A stretch of DNA of 64,000 bases from Euphorbia lathyris (lineage: Eukaryota > Streptophyta > Magnoliopsida > Malpighiales > Euphorbiaceae): assembly GCF_963576675.1 (NCBI RefSeq), contig NC_088915.1, positions 35,803,501 through 35,867,500 of the forward strand, written 5' to 3'. The notes under the pieces were generated by a model. That model was given only the letters and a program-made list of their open reading frames with translations. It ran no database searches and was not told the origin of the DNA. Below, piece after piece: positions 43,581 to 53,236 of this stretch; the first letter of the stretch is position 1, and each line of letters begins with the position of its first letter. Made by a program: the position numbers and the translations under genes.

Positions 43581-44164
43581 TAGCTTATCAAGCAAGTAAA
43601 TCTTAAATCTGAATTGCCTTCTTGGTCAAAGTAATGGAGGATCTGAAGGGTTGAGTATTTATTCGTGTTGTAAATATTAAAGAGGAATTTTGACGAGTTA
43701 AAGAGGAATTTAAACATCATCTGTCAGTGAATTTTGGACTTATTATTGGATGAAAAGGTGTTTACTAGATCCGTTATCGGATTAAAAGATTAAAGCTCAA
43801 TGAAATTAATGAACGAGAACATTAGAGAGCACTCCACACACCATATGCAGTGAATCTTTTATTTGTCATTGGGCGAAAAGGTTGTTTTACTAGACCTGTC
43901 ACTGGGTTAAAAGAATAAATTCAGTGAAATTAATCAATGAGAGCTACTTAAGAAAGAGGCTATTAGATTATGCGTATTAAGTTAGTTAAAGTTTAGTTAG
44001 TATTCAGTTAGGATTGGATTAAGTTAGTTAAAACTGGCACACGTTAGTCACAGTGTTATTTTACGGTTATAAATACACAATCGTATGTTTGTATAAAGTA
44101 CTGAAAATGATACTCATACATTTAATAAAATCGCTAAACTTTTCTCTCTTTTCTGTTTCTGTCA

Positions 44165-44176
44165 TGGTATCAGAGC
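44165..44176 (+). other. Primer binding site, tRNA-Met (copia)
   Basis: TGGTATCAGAGC directly after the LTR terminus, the standard copia PBS. Confidence 0.85.
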
Positions 44177-45063
44177 ATTCTTGATAGTTCCGCATTACAG
44201 AGAAGAATCATTCTTTGTTTTTTTTGGAGATCGATTATTTTCTTTTAGGTTTCAGTTAATCTTTCGTTCCGATTGTGGAATTCTTCTTTCTTCTTCCAGA
44301 TTTCTGGAATTATTTCTTCCAAATCAATTTGGAATCAAATATTTCTTTTCTTTTCTTGCCGATTAGGTCAATTTTTCTTCTTTGCGATTAGATCATGCCA
44401 ACATCTCAAAATCCTCCAGTTCCAAATCAGAGTTCATCTACAACTCCAAGTGCTTTTACCGATGTAATGAGTCCCTATTACATTCATCCTGTAGAAAATC
44501 CAGGCTTGTGCTTGGTTTCTATTGTTCTCAATGTTCGGAATTATCATTCTTGGTCTCTTTCTATGAAGAGAGTTTTGGTGGTTAAGAATAAGTTTTCTTT
44601 TGTGGATGGAACTCTTCCATATTCATTGGTAGAAGCAACAAATCTTCTTGCCTGGAAGCGCTGTAATGAAATGGTACTTTCTTGGATATCTCAGTCTGTT
44701 TCACCTTCTATTGCTCAAAGTATTTTATGGTTTGAGAATGCATCAGAAGTGTGGAAAAACTTGAAGGACCGTTTTTCTCAAGGAGATATATTAAAATTTG
44801 GAGAGTTACAAGATGAAATTGCAGCAACTTTTCAAAGTGATTTGTCAATTACAAATTATTTCACCAAATTACAAGTTCTTTTGGAAGAATTTGTAAATTT
44901 CAGGGTCATCCCTGTATGTAAATGTAATCTTGATCAAAACAGCAATGAGAATTGTCCAGCTGTAAAGCAAATGAAGAAGTATCAAGATCAAGACTCCATT
45001 ATCAAGTTCTTTGAATGACAATTATTATAGGATAAAGTCACAAATTCTTATGATGGATCCGTT

Positions 45064-46229
45064 CAAGGGCGGATTTAGGGAAAGTCAAACGGGCATTTGC
45101 CCCCTTCATCCGGGAATTTTTTTTTCCCCAAAACGACTTGGTTTTGGTTTATGATTTTTAATTTACAAAAACATAACATGAGACGCAGGAAGGACGTGTC
45201 TCTTTCTTCCCTTCTCCTCTCGACGACAGACGAAGACGACGATTCTTCTCTTCTTCTCAAGGACGCGATTCTTCTCTTCTCCTCTCCTCCAGCAAACGAC
45301 CCGACGCGACGACGACGTCCTTCCTCCGGCCATCTTCTTTCTCCGGCGGCTACCATCAATCAATTTCAGGTGAGTTTAACCCAATACTTCAGAACATCAC
45401 AATGTATACTTTGCAGCTTATATTGTAAGGGGGAAGGAGTCTAGATAATAATTGACTTTTTGCGAAACTTATTGATGATTAAACAATTTGCACAGGCTTA
45501 CTACTCAAATGGTTAAAAGAACATAATGCAAAGATACAGGAACCAAAGACCAATTTTTCAATTTGAATTTGAGAATATGAATTTTATATTATCCTATTTT
45601 TCTTTTCTTTTCAATTCTAAGTTATTAGTGCAAATGTCTTTGATCAATTTACAAGATGCTATGAAGTTTTATCTTGTGAAATACAATTTAGTATAGGTTT
45701 AAATGTTGAAAGGAAGGAAGTGTATTTCACTCTGACAATGTCCATTTCTAAAGTAACTGTAACTTGCAGGTTGAGATTTACCAATTAGTCATCTTGATTT
45801 TTATGCAGATATGCACTTATTACGTGAAATCAAATTGGATAAGGTGCGATCTTGGAAACCTTTCCGCAAACTAAAACAACACAAAGGCTTGTCTTCCCAC
45901 TCATCTTTTAAAGAAAAATCCACTGACCAGAAAACTCATCTTGGTCGATTAAACAGCATGGACATTGTAAAGGTAGGGTATGAAGTATATGCAGAAGGAA
46001 CGACACGAGTTTTACGAATTTGTGAGTTCTCCAGCAGTCAAAAGGGAGACAGATTATTTCATTCATGTGCGAAGATTCAACTAAGAGTACCTCATTTTAG
46101 TATCCACTTACTTAAAGATGGAAAGCTGGTCAGTCTCAATTGATTTTACATGTATTGCATCTGATTTAATTGAATTTTTTTTTTTACATATAGTTTTGCC
46201 CCCTCCCTCAAATCCTGGATCCGTCACTA
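45064..46229. mobile_element. hAT-like non-autonomous element with captured exon
   Basis: Ends CAAGGGCGGATTTAGGG and (inverted) TAGTGACGGATCCAGGA match at 11 of 16 positions and fit the hAT pattern YA(A/G)NG. Flanks GATCCGTT and GATTAGTT agree at 6 of 8, as an aged 8-bp TSD would. The insertion point is proven by the copia gag that continues on both sides. The interior has purine/pyrimidine-biased repeats (45180-45340) and an exon-like ORF, but no transposase. Confidence 0.65.
45811..46143 (+). pseudogene. Captured host exon inside the hAT-like element
   Basis: About 110 codons (RSWKPFRKLKQHKGLSS, then VKVGYEVYAEGTTRVLRICE and AKIQLRVPHFSIHLL) look like part of a conserved cytoplasmic protein. 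The segment follows a good 3' splice site (TTTTTATGCAG ending at 45808). The EGTTRVLRICE pattern is reminiscent of large plant VPS13/C2-type lipid-binding proteins, but I cannot confirm it. It ends in frame with a stop shortly before the element's right end. Confidence 0.45.
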
Positions 46230-46679
46230 GATTAGTTGCCCTTTATATCTAAGGTTTTTAGTATTGTGTTACAGCATGAAAGACAATTGCAAGGAGAGCA
46301 TGCTATTGGATTTAATAATGTCTCTTTAGAGTCAAATGTTAATCTGACTAGAAATTCAATAGGAGGAGGGTCTAAGATAATATATAACAACAAATCTAAG
46401 AAGGTTTGCAGTTTTTGTAACAAAGAAAACCATATTATAGATGAGTGTTACAGAGAACATGGTTTTCCTCATAATTTCAAGTTTACAAAGAAGAAGATGA
46501 CAACAAATGTTCAATCAGAAGGTTATCTTGAAGAGTCTTTTCTTGAGGAAGAAAATTCAGTGCCAACTTCTGCACAGATTGCTCCTAATATGACTTTTAC
46601 TACAGAACAATACAACAAATTGGTTAGACTATTAGACCATTATGAGATTACTAACAATATTTCTAAATTATTATCCTAA

Positions 46680-46998
46680 TATAAATAAGTATCCTAATGG
46701 GATCCCATTAGTATTATTAATTATATTTGTATTAGATATAGATAATATTAATACTTAGTAACCATAATGGGATTAGAATACTAATTAATCAATTTAACCT
46801 AATTGGATTAGGGTTAGGAATTGAAAGTCTATAAATACTTCCCCTTTTACAAATTTCGGCCAACACAAAAAGAAAATTCTTTCAACCCTCATGCAAACAA
46901 TTACCTTTCTAGTTTTCCGCCAGAGACAATCTATACGATTGTTATAATTGGTTGATAACTAACATTTTTGTTTGTGGTTTGTTTCCGTGAAAGACAGT

Positions 46999-47063
<65 letters not shown>

Positions 47064-47240
47064 CACTTCGTTTGCAACAATAGATAGTTATTCAGAAATG
47101 GTAAATACGTTTAATCTCTTTTAATATGAAATAACGATTATTAACATATTTTGGGAAAAGGGAAATAGATAAAAAATTTATATTTCCCCTGCAACTATGT
47201 TTGTCTATTTTCCTTCAGTGGTATCAGATCTTAGTTAAAT
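46680..47240 (+). other. LTR-like remnant with TATA box and tRNA-Met PBS-like site
   Basis: TATAAATACTT is at about 46831 and TGGTATCAGATC at 47219, spaced like an LTR promoter and PBS. No gag or pol follows. The palindromic CTAATGGGATCCCATTAG is at 46693-46710. The element type is not determined. Confidence 0.4.
47001..47060. repeat. (AT)30 microsatellite
   Basis: Sixty bases of uninterrupted AT dinucleotide. A shorter AT run is at 47509-47531. Confidence 0.97.
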
Positions 47241-48499
47241 CTGTTATTTCATATATGAAAATCTTAAGCGTTAAAGACGAGATTAATATGTTTTATGATC
47301 TGGTTAATTAATAAATGAGTTTGTAGAGATGGAACGATTGATTAAAACAATGTTTAATAGATGTCATATACGTATTTATGGATTAATAGTTTAATCATTT
47401 GAATCGTTAAAAGAATTAATTAGATTAATCTTTGAAAAAATTGATTTTGTTAATAATTTAAACGAAATGATTAAAATCGATTAATTAGAGATATATATTT
47501 AGAAATAGGTATATATATATATATATATATAAAAGTTATAGTTAAAAGATTTTGATTTTATATAAAACTTAAATTGAAAAGGACAATATCTTAATTTAAA
47601 AAGTAAATAAAAAATTTATGTGAGAGGCTGCGCAAACAATAGCTTAAAAGCTACTGTTTACAGTCCTCACATAATAAGGGTGCTAGGCGGAATGTTGCTA
47701 TCTTTTGGCAGCAACATCATCCCGCGTCGCGGATTCGATATGCGATAGGGAGAACCGGTTTTTGTCCCTTCATGTTTATTTTCCGTTTTGAGTTTTCTAA
47801 ATATTTTAGTTTTCAGAAAACTAACATATATATATATTCAAGATTCGCTCAAAACTTTATCTTAATATATATTTGTGGAGAAAGACTTGAGTGAAATAGA
47901 AAAGTTTTTGCTTTTTTTATTTTTTAGAATTTGCAATAAAGGCTAATATCGGTATGTGTGTAACTCAGACTTTAAAATATTTGAACTTTTAATTTTTTTT
48001 TCAATATTTTCTATTGTATCTGTTTATTTGTTTTATAATTATAATATTTTATTGTTGTTTCATTTTTTCTGTGTATAATACCATATGCTTTTTTTTGTAT
48101 TTGATTCTAAGTTTTATGTATTTCATTGCTTTGCTGAAAGTTTAATTGTTGTATTAATATAGTTGTTTTGCTTCCTTCAAATTTACAGGTCTAAGTTAAG
48201 TAGGACTAGTTCTAATTAGAAAAGCTGGAAATATTTTTTTTTTGTAACGAAAATGTTTTCTTACATAGCGTAATTAAGGGTGAATTTTGAAAGCATGTAG
48301 TTTGGGATTTTATTTTGAGATATAGGTGCATGTGGACAGTAGGTGGTACAATTGTTTGGATTTTGTAAATGGTAATCAGAATCAACATGTGGTAATTAAT
48401 CACTTCAGTTCAGTGGCTATTGTTGGACTTAGACATTTTTTTTTTTTTGTTAATTCTGAATCTGATTATTATGATTGAATCAAACTGACATCAGTTTGA
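47241..48499. other. AT-rich non-coding stretch
   Basis: No gene is supported. Two small hairpins lie at 47636-47675 (AACAATAGCTT/AAGCTACTGTT) and 47693-47726 (ATGTTGCT...AGCAACAT), possibly part of the leader of the LTR-like remnant upstream. Confidence 0.5.
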
Positions 48500-48904
48500 C
48501 CCTGTTTGGTAAAGAGCGTTTTGGGATAAAAAGAGCGGTTTTGACCAACTTTAAAGGTTTGACCACTGAAACCGCTAATTGGAGTGTTTGGTGGAGAGAG
48601 TTTTGGGAGAGAGTTTTGGGATGAAAACACTAATTTAGAAAAAGCTCATTTTTACTTAAAAAAAAAAAAAGAAAAAGCTCATTTTAAGAGCTTTTTCAAT
48701 TAGCGTTTTGCAATATTAAAATTAATGGACTTCTTTAACCCTAATAGATAGACTCCCTCTTCTCCTGCGCCAAAATTAATATCATTATTCGTCTTTTTGC
48801 ACAAACCGCTATTATCAATCAGCTAATTTTTACCAAACAGGTCTACACAAACAGCTAATAAAATCAGCTAATGTAATCAGCTAACAGCTAATTCCCAAAC
48901 AGGG
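48500..48904. mobile_element. hAT-type MITE (CCCTGTTTGG termini)
   Basis: CCCTGTTTGG at 48500 is inverted as CCAAACAGGG at 48895-48904, with further short AGCTAAT repeats inside. The TSD is not clear. The interior has no gene. Confidence 0.7.
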
Positions 48905-49569
48905 CCTTTGTGTGGATTGTAATTTATAGTTAGTTACTGGTTATCATTTTGCATTTGGTTAGCTTTTAAAATTTTGGTTTTAAACATTGTTAAATTAATT
49001 TTTGTAATCTATAATGCACAAGTTAGGTGTTTGGTTAATTGGTTTTGAAATTCCCAATTTCGCTTGCTTGTCCTTGGCCGAATCTTACCCCTTTCTTGCT
49101 AAAGAATTGCTTTCGAAACCTTTTCTTAGCCCTTTTCTTGTAATCTCGTAACCAGCCTAAGCCAAATAGCAGCTGGTCGAGAAATAGGAGCTTTTAGGTC
49201 TCATATCCGTTCTAACGCAAACTATCCATCTAAGATCGTTCTAAGGATACAGTGTTACTGTTCTAAGGACACTTTCTTTTCTCTTAGCTAATTCTTTTCT
49301 TACCTAATGTAAAGGTTGACTTAGTAGACTATTCCAAATCAAAAAAGTTCAAATTTGATAATTTATAACACGTTTAAATTAGAAATATGAAAATTTTAGT
49401 TATTTGGTTGCTGACTGGACCGATTCGAAAATTTTCCGTTTGATCAAATTCGATTATTTTAGTTATTTGCTACGGTTCGGTTGTTAAAATTACACAAATA
49501 TCGGTTCGAACCGGTATTTGTCAGTTGGTAACCATCAGCCTAATTATATTGGTACAAAGAATTCAATTT
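48905..49569. other. Intergenic stretch without gene
   Basis: AT-rich, no ORF or repeat boundary that I can support. It is the left flank of element D (TSD AATTT at 49565-49569). Confidence 0.5.
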
Positions 49570-50051
49570 TGATAACAAGGGAGAAACTTCTGATCGGAGC
49601 TCGTCCCTGTGGGGGGCGTCGTTGGGTTCGACGGGGGAAACTCCGATGCTAAAGTCAGTAGAGAATATGGAGAATAAACTGTATTGACAAAGCTTTAGAG
49701 AGGGTAAGAAAGTGTGAGTACCTTGATAGCCTAGAATGGTAGGCTATATATAGTTGAGAAGTTCGTAACCTCTAGGTAACTAGAAAGTCTCCATTAATGC
49801 TCATTTAATGGCGGTTACAAGTTACTCTTAACCTGGCGGGTAAGACAATTAATGATCCATTTAATGATCCTTTATGGCCGAGCCGGCGGCCAGCCGTTAC
49901 CAAGGTGAATGGAGAGATTCGCCTTAGAGCTCCGCCAGCGGATCTCCTAGAGCTAATCCAGGGAGATTCGCCAGCCGACTTCCTTTGCTACGTGGCATAC
50001 TTAAAGGCGAATATCTCTTTTGGTCCTCATGATAATATCTCGATGTTATCA
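49570..50051 (-). repeat. 3' LTR of element D
   Basis: 482 bp, direct repeat of 59216-59697. The palindrome GAGATCCGC-CA-GCGGATCTC of the other LTR carries one mismatch here (GAGCTCCGC). Confidence 0.95.
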
Positions 50052-50064
50052 GAAGCCCCCCCTA
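50052..50064 (-). other. Polypurine tract of element D
   Basis: TAGGGGGGGCTTC on the minus strand, directly before the LTR start TGATAAC. The identical 13 bases precede a TGATAAC start at 63837. Confidence 0.85.
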
Positions 50065-50339
50065 AAATACCTTAAAAGTCCTTTAGGGCTTTCGAACTTC
50101 TGCGTGCCGTCATATGTTCCCTCATTAATGTGCACTCTGCTCAACGCCTTTTGATGGCCGACACGTGTGGTGGCACACTGTCCTAGAAAAGTTCAAAAAC
50201 CTTTTTCTTCTTTTAATTTCTCTTTCTTCCTCATTTCTTCATCTCTTTCTGTCCTCGAAGCTTTTTTTTCCAGAAATTTTTCAGAGATCCTACTCAAGCT
50301 TCTACATTTCCATGTAAGTGCATTTTCCTTTTATCTTGA

Positions 50340-52618
50340 ATGTTTAGAAGTTCATCCTCATCTTCTGGGTCGACTTCTGAACTTTTTAACTCGACATCTC
50401 CTCCTAAGATTGAAGTAGATTTTAGTTGGACCACTTCATCATCGGAAAACTCCCAATCTTCTATAGGTGCGATTAATTCCGGTTTAGCTGAGTTCAACAA
50501 CTCGGCGCGTAACCATTACCAGACTCGTTCCACCAGAAATCCCTTTTTCTTTTCTTCTGTTTCCGGTGCCGTTCCGGCCGGTGCTCGTAACCAGCTTCTG
50601 GGTTCTATGGCCACTTCTTCTTTCCCTGTTAGGAAAAAGAATCCTCGAGCGGAGTCCACTCCATCTCGTATGAGTGCCGTGGATCTGGCGAATCTGGCGG
50701 ATCACTTTCCGTGGATCAAAAATTACGAGACCCAACTCGCTGCTTCTCATCAACGTCCCTCCAATCCGCCTAACGGCTTCCTTACTGTGTTCTGTAGTCA
50801 TGTGGAGAGAGGGTTTCGCCTTCCTCTTCCCAAGATGATGGCAGATATCCTCTCATATTTTGACATTGCCGTTAGTCAGCTACACCCTAATGGCTGGCTT
50901 GACATGGCCCTAGATTGCTATCTCGCTTTAAATTTAGGCGTTGTCTATACGGGCCGCATTTTTAGAGCCTTTCATAAACCTTCCAAGAGGAAGTCGGAAT
51001 CCTATCTTACATTTGCCAAATTTGGTGTCTACTCGCCCTTTTACGACAAAATGTCCAACGTTCATAGCTAGGATGAGAGTTTCTTCTATGTGAAGATAAA
51101 GGATGATGAACCGTTAGGTTTCCCTTCAGTTTGGAATTCTCGTCCGCTACATATGGCGGGTGACATGCGAATCTTAACAAGCAGTGATGAAGAGGTGGCG
51201 AATCTCATGAAGCAGATCAAGGCGGATGCATGGACTTATACGGATGCCTTAGCCTTCATGATGAGTGACATTCCATTGATTTGCCGAGAAGAGGATCAAT
51301 TTATTTATTCAAAAATTACTCAGTTTGATCAAGGTACCTTTCTGTTACTTCAGGAGTCTTGATTATTTTGATGTCTTCTTTAGCAGGGGTTTATCTAAGG
51401 CCAATCACGCTCTTGCAGAGACGCGCAGGAAGCTTTTGGAAGATGAAGCGCGCAAGAAAAGTCAAGCGGCTAATCCTCAAGCCGATACGGGCAAACGTCC
51501 TGCAGAGACAGCTGTCGATCCGCCACTGAAGAAGAGGCGGCCCAACACTATTGGTAGTACTAAGATTATGGCGGACGCGATACGATCCGCCAAACCTGCT
51601 GAGAAGATTGTTCAGGTAATCCATCTCTAGATTTCTTTTTTTTTTTTGCTCATCCGATCCTAAAGCGGTGTATGGCTCTTTTCTGTTTGTGCAGATGGCG
51701 AAGCCCGATATTGGAGGGTACTGGTCCGCCAAATTGGGGGCCCAAGGTTCTTTTGAGAATGAATCCCTTCTGAATGATCTGGATGAGGCCTTGGGTCAGG
51801 TGGGAGAGGTACAAAGGAACTATAACCAAATCCCCGGACCAATTCACGTCCACAAGGGGAAATCGGAGCTTCTTTCGGTGAGTTCAAAAAGAATGTAGAT
51901 AATGGTAATTCCTTCACTTCTTTTTCGCCCTTGGACTAAATCGTTTTGTCTTTTATAGTTGTATGCCCGTCTGCGTACTTTGGAAAATGGGCTTCTTCAG
52001 AACATGGCGGACAGGGCAACTATTGAAAAGTTAGAAAAAGAGATAGCGAATGCCAATTCCATCATTGCATCTGCAAACGCGGATCTAGCTTCCGCCACAG
52101 CTGCTTTAGTTCTTCGGGATGAGGAGATTAAAAGTTTAAAGGCAACGATGGCTTCTGATGCCAAAAGCCATGAGGATGCTCTCGGAGAAGCTGAATACAC
52201 GGCGGGTGTACAGGCGTTTTATTATGGCGAGATGCTTATGGCGTACTTCTCCCTGGCCCATCCTGAAGTTGACTTCACAGATCCCCAATTCACCGTCCCC
52301 GAACCAGAAGACGTGGCGAGGTTCAATAAAATGCCAGATGTCAGGGAATACCTCCGCAATTATGTATGGAGATGGATGAAGGGACCCATGCAGGAAACCA
52401 AACCTTCCACCATAGTTGTGGCGGATGATTCCGAAGAGATGCCGCCCAAGGCAGGTACAGAACCAATTCTTGATTCTGTCCTTCCACCGGGTCCTGCTTC
52501 TTTGAAGGATAAGGAGGTATCTCCTGATGGCGGATCTGTGACTGTGGAGAAGAAGGATCCTCAAGCAAGCATCATAGGCGAAGGAAGCACAAAAGAGGAT
52601 GCCCCTATTATTATTTAG
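50340..52618 (+). pseudogene. Antisense cargo gene of element D: 'putative gypsy type transposon' domain plus coiled coil
   Basis: The first exon (50340 to about 51333) begins with a Ser-rich region and then MSAVDLANLADHFPWIKNYE, GFRLPLPKMMADILSYFDI, QLHPNGWLDMALDCYLAL and SFFYVKIKDDEPLGFPSVW, the pattern of the plant 'putative gypsy type transposon' family. An in-frame TAG at 51069, in place of a likely Trp codon, interrupts it. Further exons are about 51387-51615 (RRKLLEDEARKKSQ, a basic PLKKRRPN), 51694-51879 and 51960-52618. The last is a coiled coil (IEKLEKEIANANSII) ending in an acidic tail. One intron phase does not fit exactly, so details are uncertain. It converges on pol (stop at 53237). 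Confidence 0.7.
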
Positions 52619-53236
52619 CTTTTGCTAGAGATCTTTTTGTAAAAACCTTCTAAGTACAATTTGGTTAATCCTTTACGCTGCTATCTATTTATTTTACTCT
52701 TACATTTGCGCAAAGAAGTACTTTAAATATAAGCATGTTTAGGATTTATGTTTGGAGTAGGTGGCCAGCCATACTCCATGGTATGAACCTTTGCGAAGGT
52801 TTGAAGTTGTTCTATTCCTTCTTGGAGGAAGTAAAGCTGCCCAGGGGTTCAATTTGCTACCTATCTTTGAGGTGAAATGATCCGCCCGCAGGACTTGTGA
52901 ATCCTTCTCTGGGAGGGATAAGAGAGTGTAAAGACCTTGCGTCCAAGGATCGTTTTAACTCTATCGGTGATCAGGATCCGCCAAGTGGCGGATCTACTGT
53001 GAATGTGGAGAGCGTTGGATGCCCCCCTTCTTTTTAAGACTGGAATATTGATATTGCAGCAGTAAACTATAAAAAGAACATAGATAATAAAACCAACAAT
53101 GTTTATTAATGGGAGAAACACCTTATTACATCGAATAGGTCTTTATAAATGAGCCTCGTTAAAACCTTTAACAAGAAAAACCACATGGGAAAAAGCTTGT
53201 TAAAGGAAAAAGAGTACTCAAGACCATGGACATACT
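52619..53236. other. Spacer between the convergent cargo gene and pol of element D
   Basis: No ORF is supported. It contains a perfect 9-bp inverted repeat, GATCCGCCA-AG-TGGCGGATC, at 52975-52994 and presumably the 3' ends of both transcripts. Confidence 0.6.

Larger units (their letters stand above)
43690..46679 (+). mobile_element. Ty1/copia element fragment (LTR, PBS, gag), split by a hAT-like element
   Basis: A presumed 5' LTR ends GTCA at 44164 and is followed by TGGTATCAGAGC (tRNA-Met PBS, 44165-44176), a leader and gag. Pol is absent: the sequence leaves copia at or soon after the gag stop at 46679. The LTR start is not determined. Within it a roughly 120-bp segment is duplicated and diverged (43726-43840 and 43850-43955), and a TATA-like TATAAATACA lies at about 44070. 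Confidence 0.75.
44395..46679 (+). pseudogene. copia gag, interrupted at 45064-46229
   Basis: The ATG at 44395 starts a typical copia Gag. YYIHPVENPGLCLVSIVLN and NYHSWSLSMKRVL are the N-terminal motifs; LAWKRCNEMVLSWISQSVS and VWKNLKDRFSQGD follow. A one-base frameshift near 45010 precedes RIKSQILMMDP, where the hAT-like element is inserted. Gag resumes after it (FISKVFSIVLQHERQ) and includes a knuckle-like CSFCNKENHIIDECY of the form C-x2-C-x4-H-x4-C. Gag would form the particle that packages element RNA; this copy cannot. Confidence 0.88.

Noticed and set aside
45075..45444. Arg/Glu-rich ORFs in the hAT-like element
   Set aside because: They arise from GACGACGA/TCTTCTCT purine-pyrimidine repeats and overlap on both strands.
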